The notes beneath the pieces are model-generated. The model was not told the DNA's origin and searched no databases. It worked only from the letters and a program-made list of their open reading frames with translations. From contig DS022282.1 of the NCBI GenBank assembly GCA_000153745.1, positions 1,262,066 through 1,326,065 of the forward strand: DNA of 64,000 bases, read 5' to 3'. The translations under genes were made by a program, and so were the position numbers. The stretch comes from Rhodobacterales bacterium HTCC2255 (lineage in GTDB: Bacteria > Pseudomonadota > Alphaproteobacteria > Rhodobacterales > Rhodobacteraceae). Positions 26,073 through 36,056 of the stretch are shown here, piece by piece (positions within the stretch are counted from its first letter, which is position 1; every line of letters starts with the position of its first letter).

Positions 26073-27287
26073 ATGACTTCAAACACACCACTTTCAGCAA
26101 GATCTAAACCTGCTAGTTTCAATTGGGAAGACCCATTTTTATTAGAAGATCAACTCACTGAAGAAGAGCGCATGATACGTGACACAGCAAAAGCTTATTG
26201 CCAAAACAAATTAATGCCAAGAATCATTGAGGCTAACCGCCATGAATTATTTCATATAGAAATTATGGCCGAAATGGGTGAGCTTGGTTTGCTTGGCTCA
26301 ACTATTCCAGAAGAATTTGGTGGCGTTGGCGCTAATTACACATCATATGGCTTAGTTGCCCGCGAAGTAGAGCGCGTTGACAGCGGATACCGTTCAGCCA
26401 TGTCAGTTCAATCGTCCTTAGTAATGCATCCAATTTTTGCGTACGGGAATGATGATCAACGAACTAAATATTTACCTAAATTAGCAACTGGAGAGTTAGT
26501 AGGGTGCTTTGGCCTTACAGAACCAGATCACGGCTCTGATCCTGGTGGAATGTTAACACGAGCAAAACAAATAGATGGTGGGTATTTAATTTCAGGTGCA
26601 AAAAATTGGATTACAAATTCACCAATCGCTGACGTCTTCATTATTTGGGCAAAATCTGATGCTCACGATAATAAAATCAAAGGATTTATTTTAGAGCGTG
26701 GAATGAAAGGGTTAGAATCTCCCAAGATTGAGGGTAAGTTTTCGCTGCGTGCCTCAACGACTGGAATGATTCAAATGGATGAAGTTTTCGTTCCAGAAGA
26801 AAACATCCTTCCTAATATTTCTGGATTAGCTGGTCCATTTGGATGCTTAAATCGGGCACGCTACGGCATTGCTTGGGGCACAATGGGTGCTGCAGAATTT
26901 TGTTGGCATGCAGCAAGGCAATATACAATGGATCGAAAGCAATTTGGTCGCCCTCTAGCTCAGACGCAACTTATCCAGAAAAAATTAGCCGACATGCAAA
27001 CTGAAATTTCTCTTGGCTTACAAGGATGTTTACGTATGGGACGTTTATTTGATGAACATAAAGTTCCTGCTGAATTAATAAGTTTAATGAAGCGAAATAA
27101 TTGTGGCAAAGCGCTAGATATTGCTCGCACAGCCCGTGACATGCACGGTGGAAACGGTGTTTCAGATGAATATAGTGTAATACGGCACGTTATGAACTTA
27201 GAAGCGGTAAATACGTATGAGGGTACGCATGACATTCATGCATTAATACTTGGTCGTGCACAAACAGGCTTGCAGGCATTTTTCTAA
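26073..27287 (+). CDS. gcdH: Glutaryl-CoA dehydrogenase
   Basis: FAD enzyme of the acyl-CoA dehydrogenase family that oxidises and decarboxylates glutaryl-CoA to crotonyl-CoA in lysine, hydroxylysine and tryptophan breakdown. The opening [18 protein letters not shown], the central [15 protein letters not shown] (FAD/substrate region), [10 protein letters not shown] and the catalytic-glutamate segment [20 protein letters not shown] match GcdH closely. The length of 404 is usual. No partner gene of the pathway is adjacent; the CoA-transferase at 34929 is 7 kb away. It stands alone between galE and the betaine-type transporter. Confidence 0.93.
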   Translation: MTSNTPLSARSKPASFNWEDPFLLEDQLTEEERMIRDTAKAYCQNKLMPRIIEANRHELFHIEIMAEMGELGLLGSTIPEEFGGVGANYTSYGLVAREVERVDSGYRSAMSVQSSLVMHPIFAYGNDDQRTKYLPKLATGELVGCFGLTEPDHGSDPGGMLTRAKQIDGGYLISGAKNWITNSPIADVFIIWAKSDAHDNKIKGFILERGMKGLESPKIEGKFSLRASTTGMIQMDEVFVPEENILPNISGLAGPFGCLNRARYGIAWGTMGAAEFCWHAARQYTMDRKQFGRPLAQTQLIQKKLADMQTEISLGLQGCLRMGRLFDEHKVPAELISLMKRNNCGKALDIARTARDMHGGNGVSDEYSVIRHVMNLEAVNTYEGTHDIHALILGRAQTGLQAFF

Positions 27288-27605
27288 GTTACCTTAAAAA
27301 TTAAATGATATAGCGTTATCTCAGATCAAATAAGCTTGAAATCTAACTATAATATTTATGCTTAACTACATTATGTGATTAAATTCATAAAATCATATAT
27401 TTATCTGAGACTAACTATGCATTGCCAACATTAAAAAATTCTTAACGTCGCGTTATATACAATTCTTGTCGATATATATCCTTGATTTTTATCAAGAATC
27501 ATCAATAATGTCTCCACTTGGGGGAGTTACAAAATTAATTGTAATGATGAATCCATCAAAAACATGGTTAAAAATTTAAAGTTTTAACCGTATCGGGAGA
27601 ATAAT
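27288..27605. promoter_or_regulatory. 318-base upstream region of the betaine-type ABC transporter
   Basis: No gene seen. It contains an inverted repeat CTTGAT-TTTT-ATCAAG at 27481-27496, a TATAAT at 27348-27353 without a good -35, and a C/G-rich element CTCCACTTGGGGGAG near 27512-27526. The binding-protein gene has a clear ribosome site (CGGGAGAATA) just before its ATG. The repeat is a candidate operator; no regulator gene is adjacent. Confidence 0.4.
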
Positions 27606-28613
27606 ATGATTAAAAAATCTTTAACTAATCTAGCGATCGCAGCAACACTTGCGACAGCTGGAACAGCAGCTTTTGCTGACTGTGGTGATGTTCAAATAGC
27701 AGAAATGAACTGGGCATCAGCTGAATTAATGGCAAATGTAGACAAAATCATTCTTGAGAATGGTTATGGATGTAACGTGGAACTAGTTCCAGGTGCAACT
27801 ATGACTTCATTCGCATCTATGAATGAAAAAGGGCAACCTGACGTAGCTCCGGAATTATGGATCAACGCTGTTCGTGACCCATTAAATGCAGCTATGGATG
27901 AAGGCAGACTACATTCAACAAATGCTGGCCCAATCACTCAGCTAGGTGAAGGTTGGTGGGTAACTCCTGCATTCCAAGCAGCACACCCTGAATTAGACAC
28001 AGTTGTAAAAATCTTAGAGCGTCCAGACTTGTTCCCAGATGCTGAAGATCCAAGCAAAGGTGCTTTTATTGGTTGCCCAGCAGGTTGGGGTTGCCAATTG
28101 GCAAACGCAAACTTGTTCAGAGCATTTGACATGGAAGCAAAAGGTTGGACATTAGTTGATCCAGGCTCAGCTGCTGGTTTAGACGGTTCAATTGCTAAAG
28201 CTGGTGATCGTGGTGAAAATTGGTTTGGTTATTACTGGTCTCCAACTGCAATGGTTGGAAAATATGGCCTAATTCCAATTGACTTTGGTGTACCTTTCGC
28301 AGGCACTGACAACTGGGATGGTTGTATTGTTAAAGCAGAGCAAGATTGTGCTGACCCGCAAGCAAGTGCTTGGACAGTATCTGAAGTACACACAATCATT
28401 ACTGATAGCTTGAAAAATAAAGGCGGCATTGCTGTTGATTATTTAGAAGCGCGTACGTACCCAGGTCCAATCATGAACGCAATGTTAGTATACATGGGTG
28501 AAGAACAAGCTGGTGGCGAAGATGCTGCTATTGAATTCTTAATGCAGCACGAAGACTTATGGTCATCTTGGGTTTCTGCAGATGCTGCTGCAAAAATCAA
28601 AGCTGGATTATAA
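27606..28613 (+). CDS. Periplasmic binding protein of a glycine betaine/proline-type (OpuAC-like) ABC transporter
   Basis: Sec signal peptide at 1-24 (basic start, hydrophobic run, AAFA before DCG). The mature protein is an OpuAC-type binding protein: EMNWASAELMANVDKIIL, TELW-like ELWINAVRDP, and many tryptophans (GWWVTP, WFGYYWSPT, DNWDGC) suited to a cation-pi cage for quaternary or tertiary amines. Several paired cysteines suggest disulphides. Likely substrates are glycine betaine, choline or trimethylamine N-oxide; the sequence alone does not decide. It is followed by a hairpin and then the permease and ATPase genes. Confidence 0.85.
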   Translation: MIKKSLTNLAIAATLATAGTAAFADCGDVQIAEMNWASAELMANVDKIILENGYGCNVELVPGATMTSFASMNEKGQPDVAPELWINAVRDPLNAAMDEGRLHSTNAGPITQLGEGWWVTPAFQAAHPELDTVVKILERPDLFPDAEDPSKGAFIGCPAGWGCQLANANLFRAFDMEAKGWTLVDPGSAAGLDGSIAKAGDRGENWFGYYWSPTAMVGKYGLIPIDFGVPFAGTDNWDGCIVKAEQDCADPQASAWTVSEVHTIITDSLKNKGGIAVDYLEARTYPGPIMNAMLVYMGEEQAGGEDAAIEFLMQHEDLWSSWVSADAAAKIKAGL

Positions 28614-28626
28614 TATATAACTTTTC

Positions 28627-28662
28627 AAAACACCGGTTAGATTGATTTCTAGCCGGTGTTTT
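28627..28662 (+). terminator. Hairpin with T run between binding-protein and permease genes
   Basis: AAAACACCGG (28627-28636) pairs with CCGGTGTTTT (28653-28662); the stem extends through GU pairing to a 6-base loop (28642-28647) and is followed by T residues. It is probably a partial terminator or 3' stabiliser that leaves the binding-protein mRNA in excess. Confidence 0.7.
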
Positions 28663-28689
28663 TATTTATCAAAAGAATGGAATTATTTA

Positions 28690-29601
28690 ATGTCTCTTAT
28701 TGATTGGAATAAACTCACCATAACCGAACCACCCGTTTTACCCAGAGAGCTTCTTAGAAATTTTAAAAAAGGCATTGATGGTGCTTTTAGAGATTTTTCT
28801 CGAACATACGGTGAGGCATTAGAAAACTTTTTCAATCCATTATTAATGTTCTTGAAGTGGTTTCAGGATTTATTGGTAGCAACACCCTGGCCAATAATCC
28901 TTTTTATTATTGGAGGACTTTCTTGGATTGGCTCCAGAAGTTGGAAAATGTCAGTAGGTGCTGTTTTGGCATTTGTTGCAATTGGCTGGATGGATATGTG
29001 GGAAGATACTATGGCTACTTTAGCAATCGTATCTGTAGCTACTCTATTATGTATAGCAATTGGAATTCCGATAGGGATCTGGATGTCTCGAAGTGATCGT
29101 GCGCAAAGGATAATCACACCTGTACTTGATGTTATGCAAACTATTCCTTCTTTCGTGTATCTTATACCTGTTGTTATGCTGCTAGGAATTGGTAAAGTTC
29201 CAGGATTATTAGCTGTTATGATCTACGCAAGCCCCCCAATCATTAGATTAACTAATTTAGGAATTCGTTTGGTTGATGCTGAGGTTTTAGAAGCTGCTGA
29301 TGCGTTTGGATCAAATTATCGACAAAAATTATTCCAAGTACAAATTCCACTTGCACTTCCAAATATATTTGCAGGCGTTAATCAAACAATTATGATGTCC
29401 CTTTCAATGGTTGTTATTGCTGCAATGATTGGTGTGCCTGGACTAGGAGTTCCAGTTTTAAGAGCCGTATCAAATCAATACTTAGCATTAGGCTTAATGA
29501 ATGGCCTTGCAATTGTTGCAATTGCTATAATTTTCGACCGCGTATCTCAAGCGTATGGCAAAAGATTACAAAAACATCGCGAAGGAGATCATGGTGTCTA
29601 A
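28690..29601 (+). CDS. Permease of the betaine-type ABC transporter (ProW-like)
   Basis: Inner-membrane component, 303 residues from the ATG at 28690. After a hydrophilic N-terminal stretch there are six or more membrane segments, and the coupling loop EAADAFGSNYRQKLFQVQIPLALPNIFAGVNQ is present in parts (EAADAFG then IPLALP), the EAA motif that contacts the ATPase. An upstream in-frame TTG at 28642 lies within the hairpin and is rejected. It overlaps the ATPase gene by 11 bases. It imports compatible solutes or TMAO-like amines together with its neighbours. Confidence 0.9.
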   Translation: MSLIDWNKLTITEPPVLPRELLRNFKKGIDGAFRDFSRTYGEALENFFNPLLMFLKWFQDLLVATPWPIILFIIGGLSWIGSRSWKMSVGAVLAFVAIGWMDMWEDTMATLAIVSVATLLCIAIGIPIGIWMSRSDRAQRIITPVLDVMQTIPSFVYLIPVVMLLGIGKVPGLLAVMIYASPPIIRLTNLGIRLVDAEVLEAADAFGSNYRQKLFQVQIPLALPNIFAGVNQTIMMSLSMVVIAAMIGVPGLGVPVLRAVSNQYLALGLMNGLAIVAIAIIFDRVSQAYGKRLQKHREGDHGV

Positions 29602-30640
29602 AGTAAAAATTAAAATTAATGATTTATACAAAATCTTTGGCCCCAAAGGTGAATCTCATGTTGAAAAAGTTAAATCAGGCATGGGAAAACCAGAGCTTCT
29701 TGAAAAACATAGTCATGTTTTAGGCCTTCAAAATATTAATCTTGATATTATAGAGGGTAAAATTCAGGTTATTATGGGTTTATCGGGTTCAGGGAAATCT
29801 ACATTAATTCGCCATATAAATCGTTTAATTGAACCTACTGCTGGTCAAATTTATATCGATGATGTTGATGTACTTGCAATGTCTGATGAAGAACTTATGA
29901 ATTTCCGCAGATTTAAAGCATCAATGGTTTTCCAAAAATTTGCACTTCTTCCACACAGAACTGTTTTAGCAAATACTATTTATGGGTTAACTATGCAGGG
30001 CGTTGAAGTCAAAGATGCAGAAGAGCGCGCGGCTCACTGGTTAAAACGTGTTGGATTAGATGGTTTTGAAGACCGCTATCCAGCTCAATTATCTGGTGGC
30101 ATGCAACAACGCGTAGGCTTAGCGAGAGCGTTAGCAACAGATGCAGATATTCTCTTAATGGATGAAGCATTTTCAGCATTAGATCCTCTTATAAGGTCAG
30201 ACATGCAAGGTATTTTGCTAGAACTTCAAGAAGAACTTCATAAAACAATTGTTTTCATAACCCATGATTTAGATGAAGCTTTACGCATTGGGGATGATAT
30301 CGCAATTTTACGTGATGGTCGTTTGGTTCAGCAAGGCTCATCTCAAGATATTGTATTAAATCCTGCTGATGATTACGTAGCAGATTTCATTAAAGATATT
30401 AACCGTGCGCGCGTCTTAACTGTCGGTACACTTCCACTTAAAAAGACATCAGCTAAAGGTATTACACTTTCAAATGAGACCTCATTAGAAGATGCTATGA
30501 AGGCACTAGTAGAAGCAAAGAAAGACAGTGTTACAGTTGTAAAAGACGATAAAAAGCTTGGAAGCGTTTCTATGCATGATATTGTGCATGCAGCTACACG
30601 CTCATCTGAAACAGCAGGGGAAGCTGTTACTTACAGATAA
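29591..30640 (+). CDS. ATPase of the betaine-type ABC transporter (ProV-like)
   Basis: Quaternary-amine-type ATPase of 349 residues. The N-terminal extension (DLYKIFGPK) is typical of ProV/OpuAA. Walker A GLSGSGKST, Q-loop FQKFALLPH, signature LSGGMQQRVG, Walker B ILLMDEAFSALDP and the switch His (THDLDEA) are all present. After residue 280 a short CBS-like region follows (SLEDAMKALVEAKKDSVTVV), shorter than the tandem CBS pair of osmosensing OpuAA. The ATG at 29591 is preceded by AAGGAG; the upstream in-frame TTG is rejected. It ends before a 14-bp inverted repeat. Confidence 0.93.
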   Translation: MVSKVKIKINDLYKIFGPKGESHVEKVKSGMGKPELLEKHSHVLGLQNINLDIIEGKIQVIMGLSGSGKSTLIRHINRLIEPTAGQIYIDDVDVLAMSDEELMNFRRFKASMVFQKFALLPHRTVLANTIYGLTMQGVEVKDAEERAAHWLKRVGLDGFEDRYPAQLSGGMQQRVGLARALATDADILLMDEAFSALDPLIRSDMQGILLELQEELHKTIVFITHDLDEALRIGDDIAILRDGRLVQQGSSQDIVLNPADDYVADFIKDINRARVLTVGTLPLKKTSAKGITLSNETSLEDAMKALVEAKKDSVTVVKDDKKLGSVSMHDIVHAATRSSETAGEAVTYR

Positions 30641-30658
30641 AGTGACCTTAAACACAGT

Positions 30659-30700
30659 TATGTAAGGCATATAAAACTTATTAAATATATGCCTTACATA
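30659..30700 (+). terminator. Perfect 14-bp inverted repeat after the transporter operon
   Basis: TATGTAAGGCATAT (30659-30672) and its exact complement ATATGCCTTACATA (30687-30700) flank a 14-base AT loop. There is no T tract, so an mRNA 3' end or stabiliser is likelier than a classic terminator. It ends six bases before the annotated rnhB ATG. Confidence 0.55.
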
Positions 30701-30705
30701 CAAAT

Positions 30706-31338
30706 ATGAATATGTCTGATGTAAACTATAATATAGAAAATTCACTTCGCCCCAATGGCAATGAAGTCATTATGGGTGTAGATGAGGTTGGCCGTGGGCC
30801 GTGGGCTGGTCCAGTAACTGCTTGCGCAGTAATACTTGACCCAGAAAACATACCTCCAGGATTAAACGACTCAAAAAAACTAAATGTAAAGCAAAGGACC
30901 AAGCTTTTTGAAGATATTATGAACTCGTCACTTGTTTCTTGTGTACACGTAGACGTAGGCGAAATTGATAAAATTAATATTTTACAAGCCACGTTTAGAG
31001 CCATGGAACGCTCTATATCTAAACTTCCCATACCAGACCATATATTGATAGATGGCAATAAATTACCTCCAAATCTGCCAAGTCCTGCAACAGCGATTAT
31101 AAAAGGTGACAGCAAATCTGCATCGATTGCAGCTGCATCAATTATAGCAAAAGTTACTCGTGACAGACTTATGGCTGACCTTTCTGTAGAATATCCGGGA
31201 TATGGTTGGGAAAAAAATGCTGGATATGGTACAAAAATGCATCAGTCTGGACTGCTAAATAATGGGGTGACCCCACACCATAGACGTTCTTTCAAACCCA
31301 TACACAATATGTTGTATTCCGCTTCACCTCGTAAGTAA
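30706..31338 (+). CDS. rnhB: Ribonuclease HII
   Basis: Cleaves RNA in RNA-DNA hybrids and removes single misincorporated ribonucleotides. The active-site aspartates and glutamate are in GVDEVGRGPWAGPV, LNDSKKL and DHILIDG, with the conserved basic loop IAKVTRDRLM and GYPGYG-like YPGYGWEKNAGYGT. The length of 210 is normal. The start is uncertain: ATG 30706 and ATG 30712 lie just after a hairpin with no clear ribosome site, and ATG 30772 is a shorter option close to the catalytic motif. ccrM follows 86 bases downstream. Confidence 0.93.
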   Translation: MNMSDVNYNIENSLRPNGNEVIMGVDEVGRGPWAGPVTACAVILDPENIPPGLNDSKKLNVKQRTKLFEDIMNSSLVSCVHVDVGEIDKINILQATFRAMERSISKLPIPDHILIDGNKLPPNLPSPATAIIKGDSKSASIAAASIIAKVTRDRLMADLSVEYPGYGWEKNAGYGTKMHQSGLLNNGVTPHHRRSFKPIHNMLYSASPRK

Positions 31339-31340
31339 CT

Positions 31341-32531
<1,191 letters not shown>

Positions 32532-32591
32532 CATTTTATAAAAAATAGCTTCACTACTAATTAAACAGAAAAAATTTGAAAGATAACTACC

Positions 32592-32614
32592 GTTTAGAAC
32601 TGCTCGTTCTAAAC
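32592..32614 (+). repeat. Perfect 9-bp inverted repeat downstream of ccrM
   Basis: GTTTAGAAC (32592-32600) and GTTCTAAAC (32606-32614) around TGCTC. There is no T tract. It stands 12 bases before the true terminator, so it may be an mRNA end structure or a protein site. Confidence 0.6.
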
Positions 32615-32625
32615 ATTGCCAACTT

Positions 32626-32651
32626 ACCCCGCCCTTGTGGCGGGGTTTTTT
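32626..32651 (+). terminator. Rho-independent terminator of ccrM
   Basis: CCCCGCC (32627-32633), loop CTTGT, GGCGGGG (32639-32645), then six T. It is the strongest terminator in the window, between the convergent ccrM and mutY genes. Confidence 0.9.
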
Positions 32652-32664
32652 ATTTATAGAATTA

Positions 32665-33702
32665 TTATTTCAGAAACTTTGATGCTTCTATCCAAACTTT
32701 TCGCATCACAGTTGGCAGGTCATTTGGCTTGAAGTTTTCTTTTGTTATAAATTTGCCAACTCTGGGTGTGCCTTTAACATTAAATGCAATTTTTATAGTT
32801 AGTTCTAAATGGAAGTGTGTAAAAGTATGGCGCACAGATTCATTTAAAGTATGCCAATCTGCTTTTAAAGGCTCTGTATAATTAGATGGAACATTATCCC
32901 AATCACTTCCAGGCCATCCCAACATACCCCCAAGCAAACCTTTTTCAGACCGTCTCTCTAGTAAAATAGATTTATCATTTCTTATGGCTACATATGCAGT
33001 TCCAGCGCGTGTTGGTTTTGTTCGTTTTGGGGTTTTATTAGGCAAACCATCCGCAATCCCCCTTATAAGTCCCTCACAATTGTAATTCCATGGGCAAATG
33101 CTGCATTTTGGATTACGAGGCGTACATATTGTAGCTCCCAAATCCATGACTGATTGAGCATAATCACCACAACGATTTTCTGGAGTTAAGTCAGAAGCCA
33201 ATAGCCAAAGATCTTTTTTAGAAGCCGGCAACGGTTCCTGAACTGCATAAATGCGAGACATGACGCGTTCAATATTACCATCAAGTACAATGGCTTTTTT
33301 ATTAAATGCTATGCTCATTATTGCAGCAGCTGTGTATGGCCCAATACCCGGTAATGATAATAAATCTTTTTCATTGCATGGAAACTTTCCACCATATTGA
33401 TCTTTAACAACTCGAGCACATTTCAGTAAATTTCTTGCTCGTGCATAATAACCCAAGCCAGCCCAAGCACCCATTACATCTTCATCCTTAGCATTCGCCA
33501 TATCATCAACTGTTGGCCATAATGTAATAAATTTAACGAAATACTCTTTAACTGCAGCTACTGTAGTTTGTTGCAGCATGACTTCAGACATCCAAATATA
33601 ATAAGGATTAGGAATGGTACCCATTTTGCTGTTTAAAGGAGGAATGCGCCATGGCATCTCGCGAGCGTTTGCATCATACCAAGATAGTATCTCTACTGCC
33701 AT
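32665..33702 (-). CDS. mutY: A/G-specific adenine glycosylase
   Basis: Removes adenine mispaired with 8-oxoguanine. MLQQTTVAAV carries the catalytic-pocket region, LPGIGPYTAAA is the helix-hairpin-helix, ILDGNIERVMSR has the catalytic Asp, and the [4Fe-4S] cysteines are in CTPRNPKCSICPWNYNC (C-x6-C-x2-C-x5-C). The C-terminal MutT-like domain (LLERRSEKGLLGGMLGWPG) recognises 8-oxoG. The ATG at 33702 gives 345 residues; the frame open further upstream would run into the divergent dciA gene and is not used. Confidence 0.95.
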   Translation of the reverse strand: MAVEILSWYDANAREMPWRIPPLNSKMGTIPNPYYIWMSEVMLQQTTVAAVKEYFVKFITLWPTVDDMANAKDEDVMGAWAGLGYYARARNLLKCARVVKDQYGGKFPCNEKDLLSLPGIGPYTAAAIMSIAFNKKAIVLDGNIERVMSRIYAVQEPLPASKKDLWLLASDLTPENRCGDYAQSVMDLGATICTPRNPKCSICPWNYNCEGLIRGIADGLPNKTPKRTKPTRAGTAYVAIRNDKSILLERRSEKGLLGGMLGWPGSDWDNVPSNYTEPLKADWHTLNESVRHTFTHFHLELTIKIAFNVKGTPRVGKFITKENFKPNDLPTVMRKVWIEASKFLK

Positions 33703-33812
33703 ATTATTTTTCTTAGTCAAGACATATGCCCTTTGCAATGCGTTGTATTTTAGGTTTATTATTAACCACTGATATAAACTGATGTAACCACTGAATATAG
33801 GAAATGACGCAA

Positions 33813-34307
33813 ATGGCATATAAGTCACGCGGATTTATACAAACTGGCGGCTTACTGAAAGCAAAAATTCGAGCAGCTACTGAAACTCGGGGCTTTGCAG
33901 AAACTAGATTACTTACAAATTGGAAAGATATTGCTGGGCCAGCGACGGCAAGTATCTGCAGGCCTGTTAAAGTAAGTTATGGAAAGCAAGGCTTTGGGGC
34001 CACACTCACTCTTTTAACAACAGGCGCAAATGCACCAGTTTTACAAATGCAACTGCCAAAAATACTTTCAAAAGTGAATTCAATATATGGTTACAATGCA
34101 ATCAGTAAAATTAAAATAACTCAGACCTCTCCAATTGACTTTGAAGATAGTTTTGAAAATTTCGAAGGTAGAGAAAATAAAAAAGTCTTATCAGAAAAAC
34201 AGATAATTAATGTTGAAACATCTGTAAAAAATGTATCTGATATTAATCTAAAGGATGCGCTGTCAAGATTGGGCAAAAATATAATAATACGAAATAATAA
34301 GGATTAA
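33813..34307 (+). CDS. dciA: DUF721 protein, DciA-type helicase-loading factor
   Basis: Small basic protein of about 164 residues with the DUF721 core (GFAETRLLTNWKDIAGP, then an ASICRPVKV strand and LQMQLPKILSKVNSIYGYNAISKIKI, partly quoted). DciA loads the replicative helicase DnaB in bacteria lacking DnaC. The N-terminal KH-like domain is complete; the C-terminal tail is longer, AT-rich and low in conservation. ATG 33813 has AGGA upstream; ATG 33804 is too close to that site. It is divergent from mutY and three bases upstream of a thioredoxin-fold gene, an arrangement common in Rhodobacterales. Confidence 0.83.
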   Translation: MAYKSRGFIQTGGLLKAKIRAATETRGFAETRLLTNWKDIAGPATASICRPVKVSYGKQGFGATLTLLTTGANAPVLQMQLPKILSKVNSIYGYNAISKIKITQTSPIDFEDSFENFEGRENKKVLSEKQIINVETSVKNVSDINLKDALSRLGKNIIIRNNKD

Positions 34308-34310
34308 ATT

Positions 34311-34928
34311 ATGAATCGCAGAAAATTTACAGGCCTTCTTTCAATAGGAGCATTGAGTGCAAGTGCAACACGAAGTTTTGCTGATAATACGGCAACAAAC
34401 CCTATTAACATTCCTGATATGGAAATGGGATCAAATGATGCACCAGTTACTATAATTGAATATGCTTCGTTTACATGCCCGCATTGCGCTAGTTTCCATA
34501 AAAATGTTTTTCCAAGCTTACGCAAAAATTATATAGATACAGGTAAAGTGAAATTTATTTATCGTGAAGTTTACTTTGATGGCCCAGGACTTTGGGCGGC
34601 CCTCCTTGCCAGATGTGGCGACACAAAAAAGTACTTTGGCATTTCAGATCTTCTTTATTCAAAGCAACGCGAATGGACTAAAGGTGATGGAGGTGCAGCA
34701 ATAGCCCAAAATCTATACAAAATAGGAAGAATTGCTGGTTTAGATCAATCAACCATGGAAGCATGCTTGCAAAATAAGGATGTTGCCACTGCTATGGTTG
34801 CTCGCTTCCAAGAAACTACAAAAGCCGACAACGTAAGTTCTACTCCCTCACTGATTTTAAACGGTAAAAATATAGGAAATATGTCATTTACAGACTTAGC
34901 AGCATTGATAGATGAGGCCATGCCTTAA
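34311..34928 (+). CDS. DsbA-family thioredoxin-fold protein, Tat-exported
   Basis: 205 residues. The N-terminus NRRKFTGLLSIGALSASA has the twin arginines and hydrophobic run of a Tat signal, with cleavage likely near SFA-DN. The active site is FTCPHCASFH (C-P-H-C as in DsbA) and the cis-proline loop is STPSLILNG. It would catalyse or isomerise disulphide bonds in the periplasm. A strong AAGGA precedes the ATG. It lies between dciA and a CoA-transferase gene with almost no spacing, so all three may be co-transcribed although unrelated in function. Confidence 0.88.
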   Translation: MNRRKFTGLLSIGALSASATRSFADNTATNPINIPDMEMGSNDAPVTIIEYASFTCPHCASFHKNVFPSLRKNYIDTGKVKFIYREVYFDGPGLWAALLARCGDTKKYFGISDLLYSKQREWTKGDGGAAIAQNLYKIGRIAGLDQSTMEACLQNKDVATAMVARFQETTKADNVSSTPSLILNGKNIGNMSFTDLAALIDEAMP

Positions 34929-36056
34929 ATGGCAGAATTACCTTTAAAAGGGTTACGAGTTATTGAATTAGCGCGTATTTTGGCTGGCCCATGGGCTGGT
35001 CAAACACTTGCTGACTTAGGGGCTGAGGTTATTAAAGTAGAAAGTAGAATGGGCGACGATACTCGCACTTGGGGACCTCCATTTGTAAAAACAGGAGATG
35101 AAACAAACGCAGCTTATTACCATAGTTGCAATAGAGGAAAACAATCCGTTTCACTAGACTTTAAAGATGACGCCGACTTACAAAAATTAAAAGATTTAAT
35201 TGCAACATCTGATATCTTAATTGAAAATTTCAAAGTAGGCGGGTTGGATAAGTATGGATTAGATTACAATACTCTACACAATGATTGCCCATCTCTAATT
35301 TATTGCTCAATTACTGGCTTCGGGCAAACAGGGCCTTATGCAAAGAGGGCAGGCTATGATTTTTTAATGCAAGGCATGTCTGGCTTGATGTCAATTACTG
35401 GTGAGCCTGAAGGTCAACCTCAAAAAGTTGGTGTTGCTGTTACTGATATATTTACTGGGCTTTACGCAGTTATTGCAGTTCAGGCAGCATTACGTTGCAG
35501 AGACACTTCAGGTTTTGGGCAGCATATTGATTTATCTCTTCTTGATGTTGCTACTGCAACAACCGCAAATCAAGCAATGAACTATCTCACAACTGGCATT
35601 TCACCAAATCGCAAAGGAAATAACCATCCAAATATTGTTCCATATTGTGCAGTTTCCACAAAAGATGGATATATTATTTTAGCTGTAGGAAATGATAATC
35701 AATTTGAAAATTTAAGTAAAATATTTGATGTTGACTGGTACCAAAAAGACAAATTCAGCACCAACCCCGCAAGATTAAAAAATCGAGATGAGCTTCTTAA
35801 TCTAATAGAGGAAAATACTAGAAGCTTTTCATCGCTAACCTTGTTATCTGAATGCGAAAAATTTGGCGTCCCTGCAGGACCTATAAATACACTCGAAGAA
35901 GTATTTAATGACCCACAAATTTTACACCGAGGCATGAAGATTGACTTACATGGTGTGCCTTCTATTAAAAACCCTATAACATTTTCAGACATGGAAATGT
36001 CTTATGATAAACCATCTCCTAATTTAGGTGACTCAAATAAGAAATTCTTAAAATAA
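34929..36056 (+). CDS. CaiB/BaiF family (class III) CoA-transferase
   Basis: Transfers CoA between carboxylic acids through an enzyme-aspartyl anhydride. It has LPLKGLRVIELARILAGPWAGQ at the start (partly quoted), LGAEVIKVE, NRGKQSVSLDFK and the catalytic aspartate in VAVTDIFTGLYA (about residue 170), all typical. The length of 375 is short-to-normal for the family. The substrate cannot be read; a succinyl- or glutaryl-type reaction would fit the glutaryl-CoA dehydrogenase 7 kb away but that is only a guess. The ATG follows the previous stop directly, and the end overlaps convergent lpxK by nine bases. Confidence 0.9.
   Translation: MAELPLKGLRVIELARILAGPWAGQTLADLGAEVIKVESRMGDDTRTWGPPFVKTGDETNAAYYHSCNRGKQSVSLDFKDDADLQKLKDLIATSDILIENFKVGGLDKYGLDYNTLHNDCPSLIYCSITGFGQTGPYAKRAGYDFLMQGMSGLMSITGEPEGQPQKVGVAVTDIFTGLYAVIAVQAALRCRDTSGFGQHIDLSLLDVATATTANQAMNYLTTGISPNRKGNNHPNIVPYCAVSTKDGYIILAVGNDNQFENLSKIFDVDWYQKDKFSTNPARLKNRDELLNLIEENTRSFSSLTLLSECEKFGVPAGPINTLEEVFNDPQILHRGMKIDLHGVPSIKNPITFSDMEMSYDKPSPNLGDSNKKFLK

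Noticed and set aside
33703-33828. Longer MutY reading from 33828
   Set aside because: It would overlap the divergent dciA start; ATG 33702 matches the MutY N-terminus.
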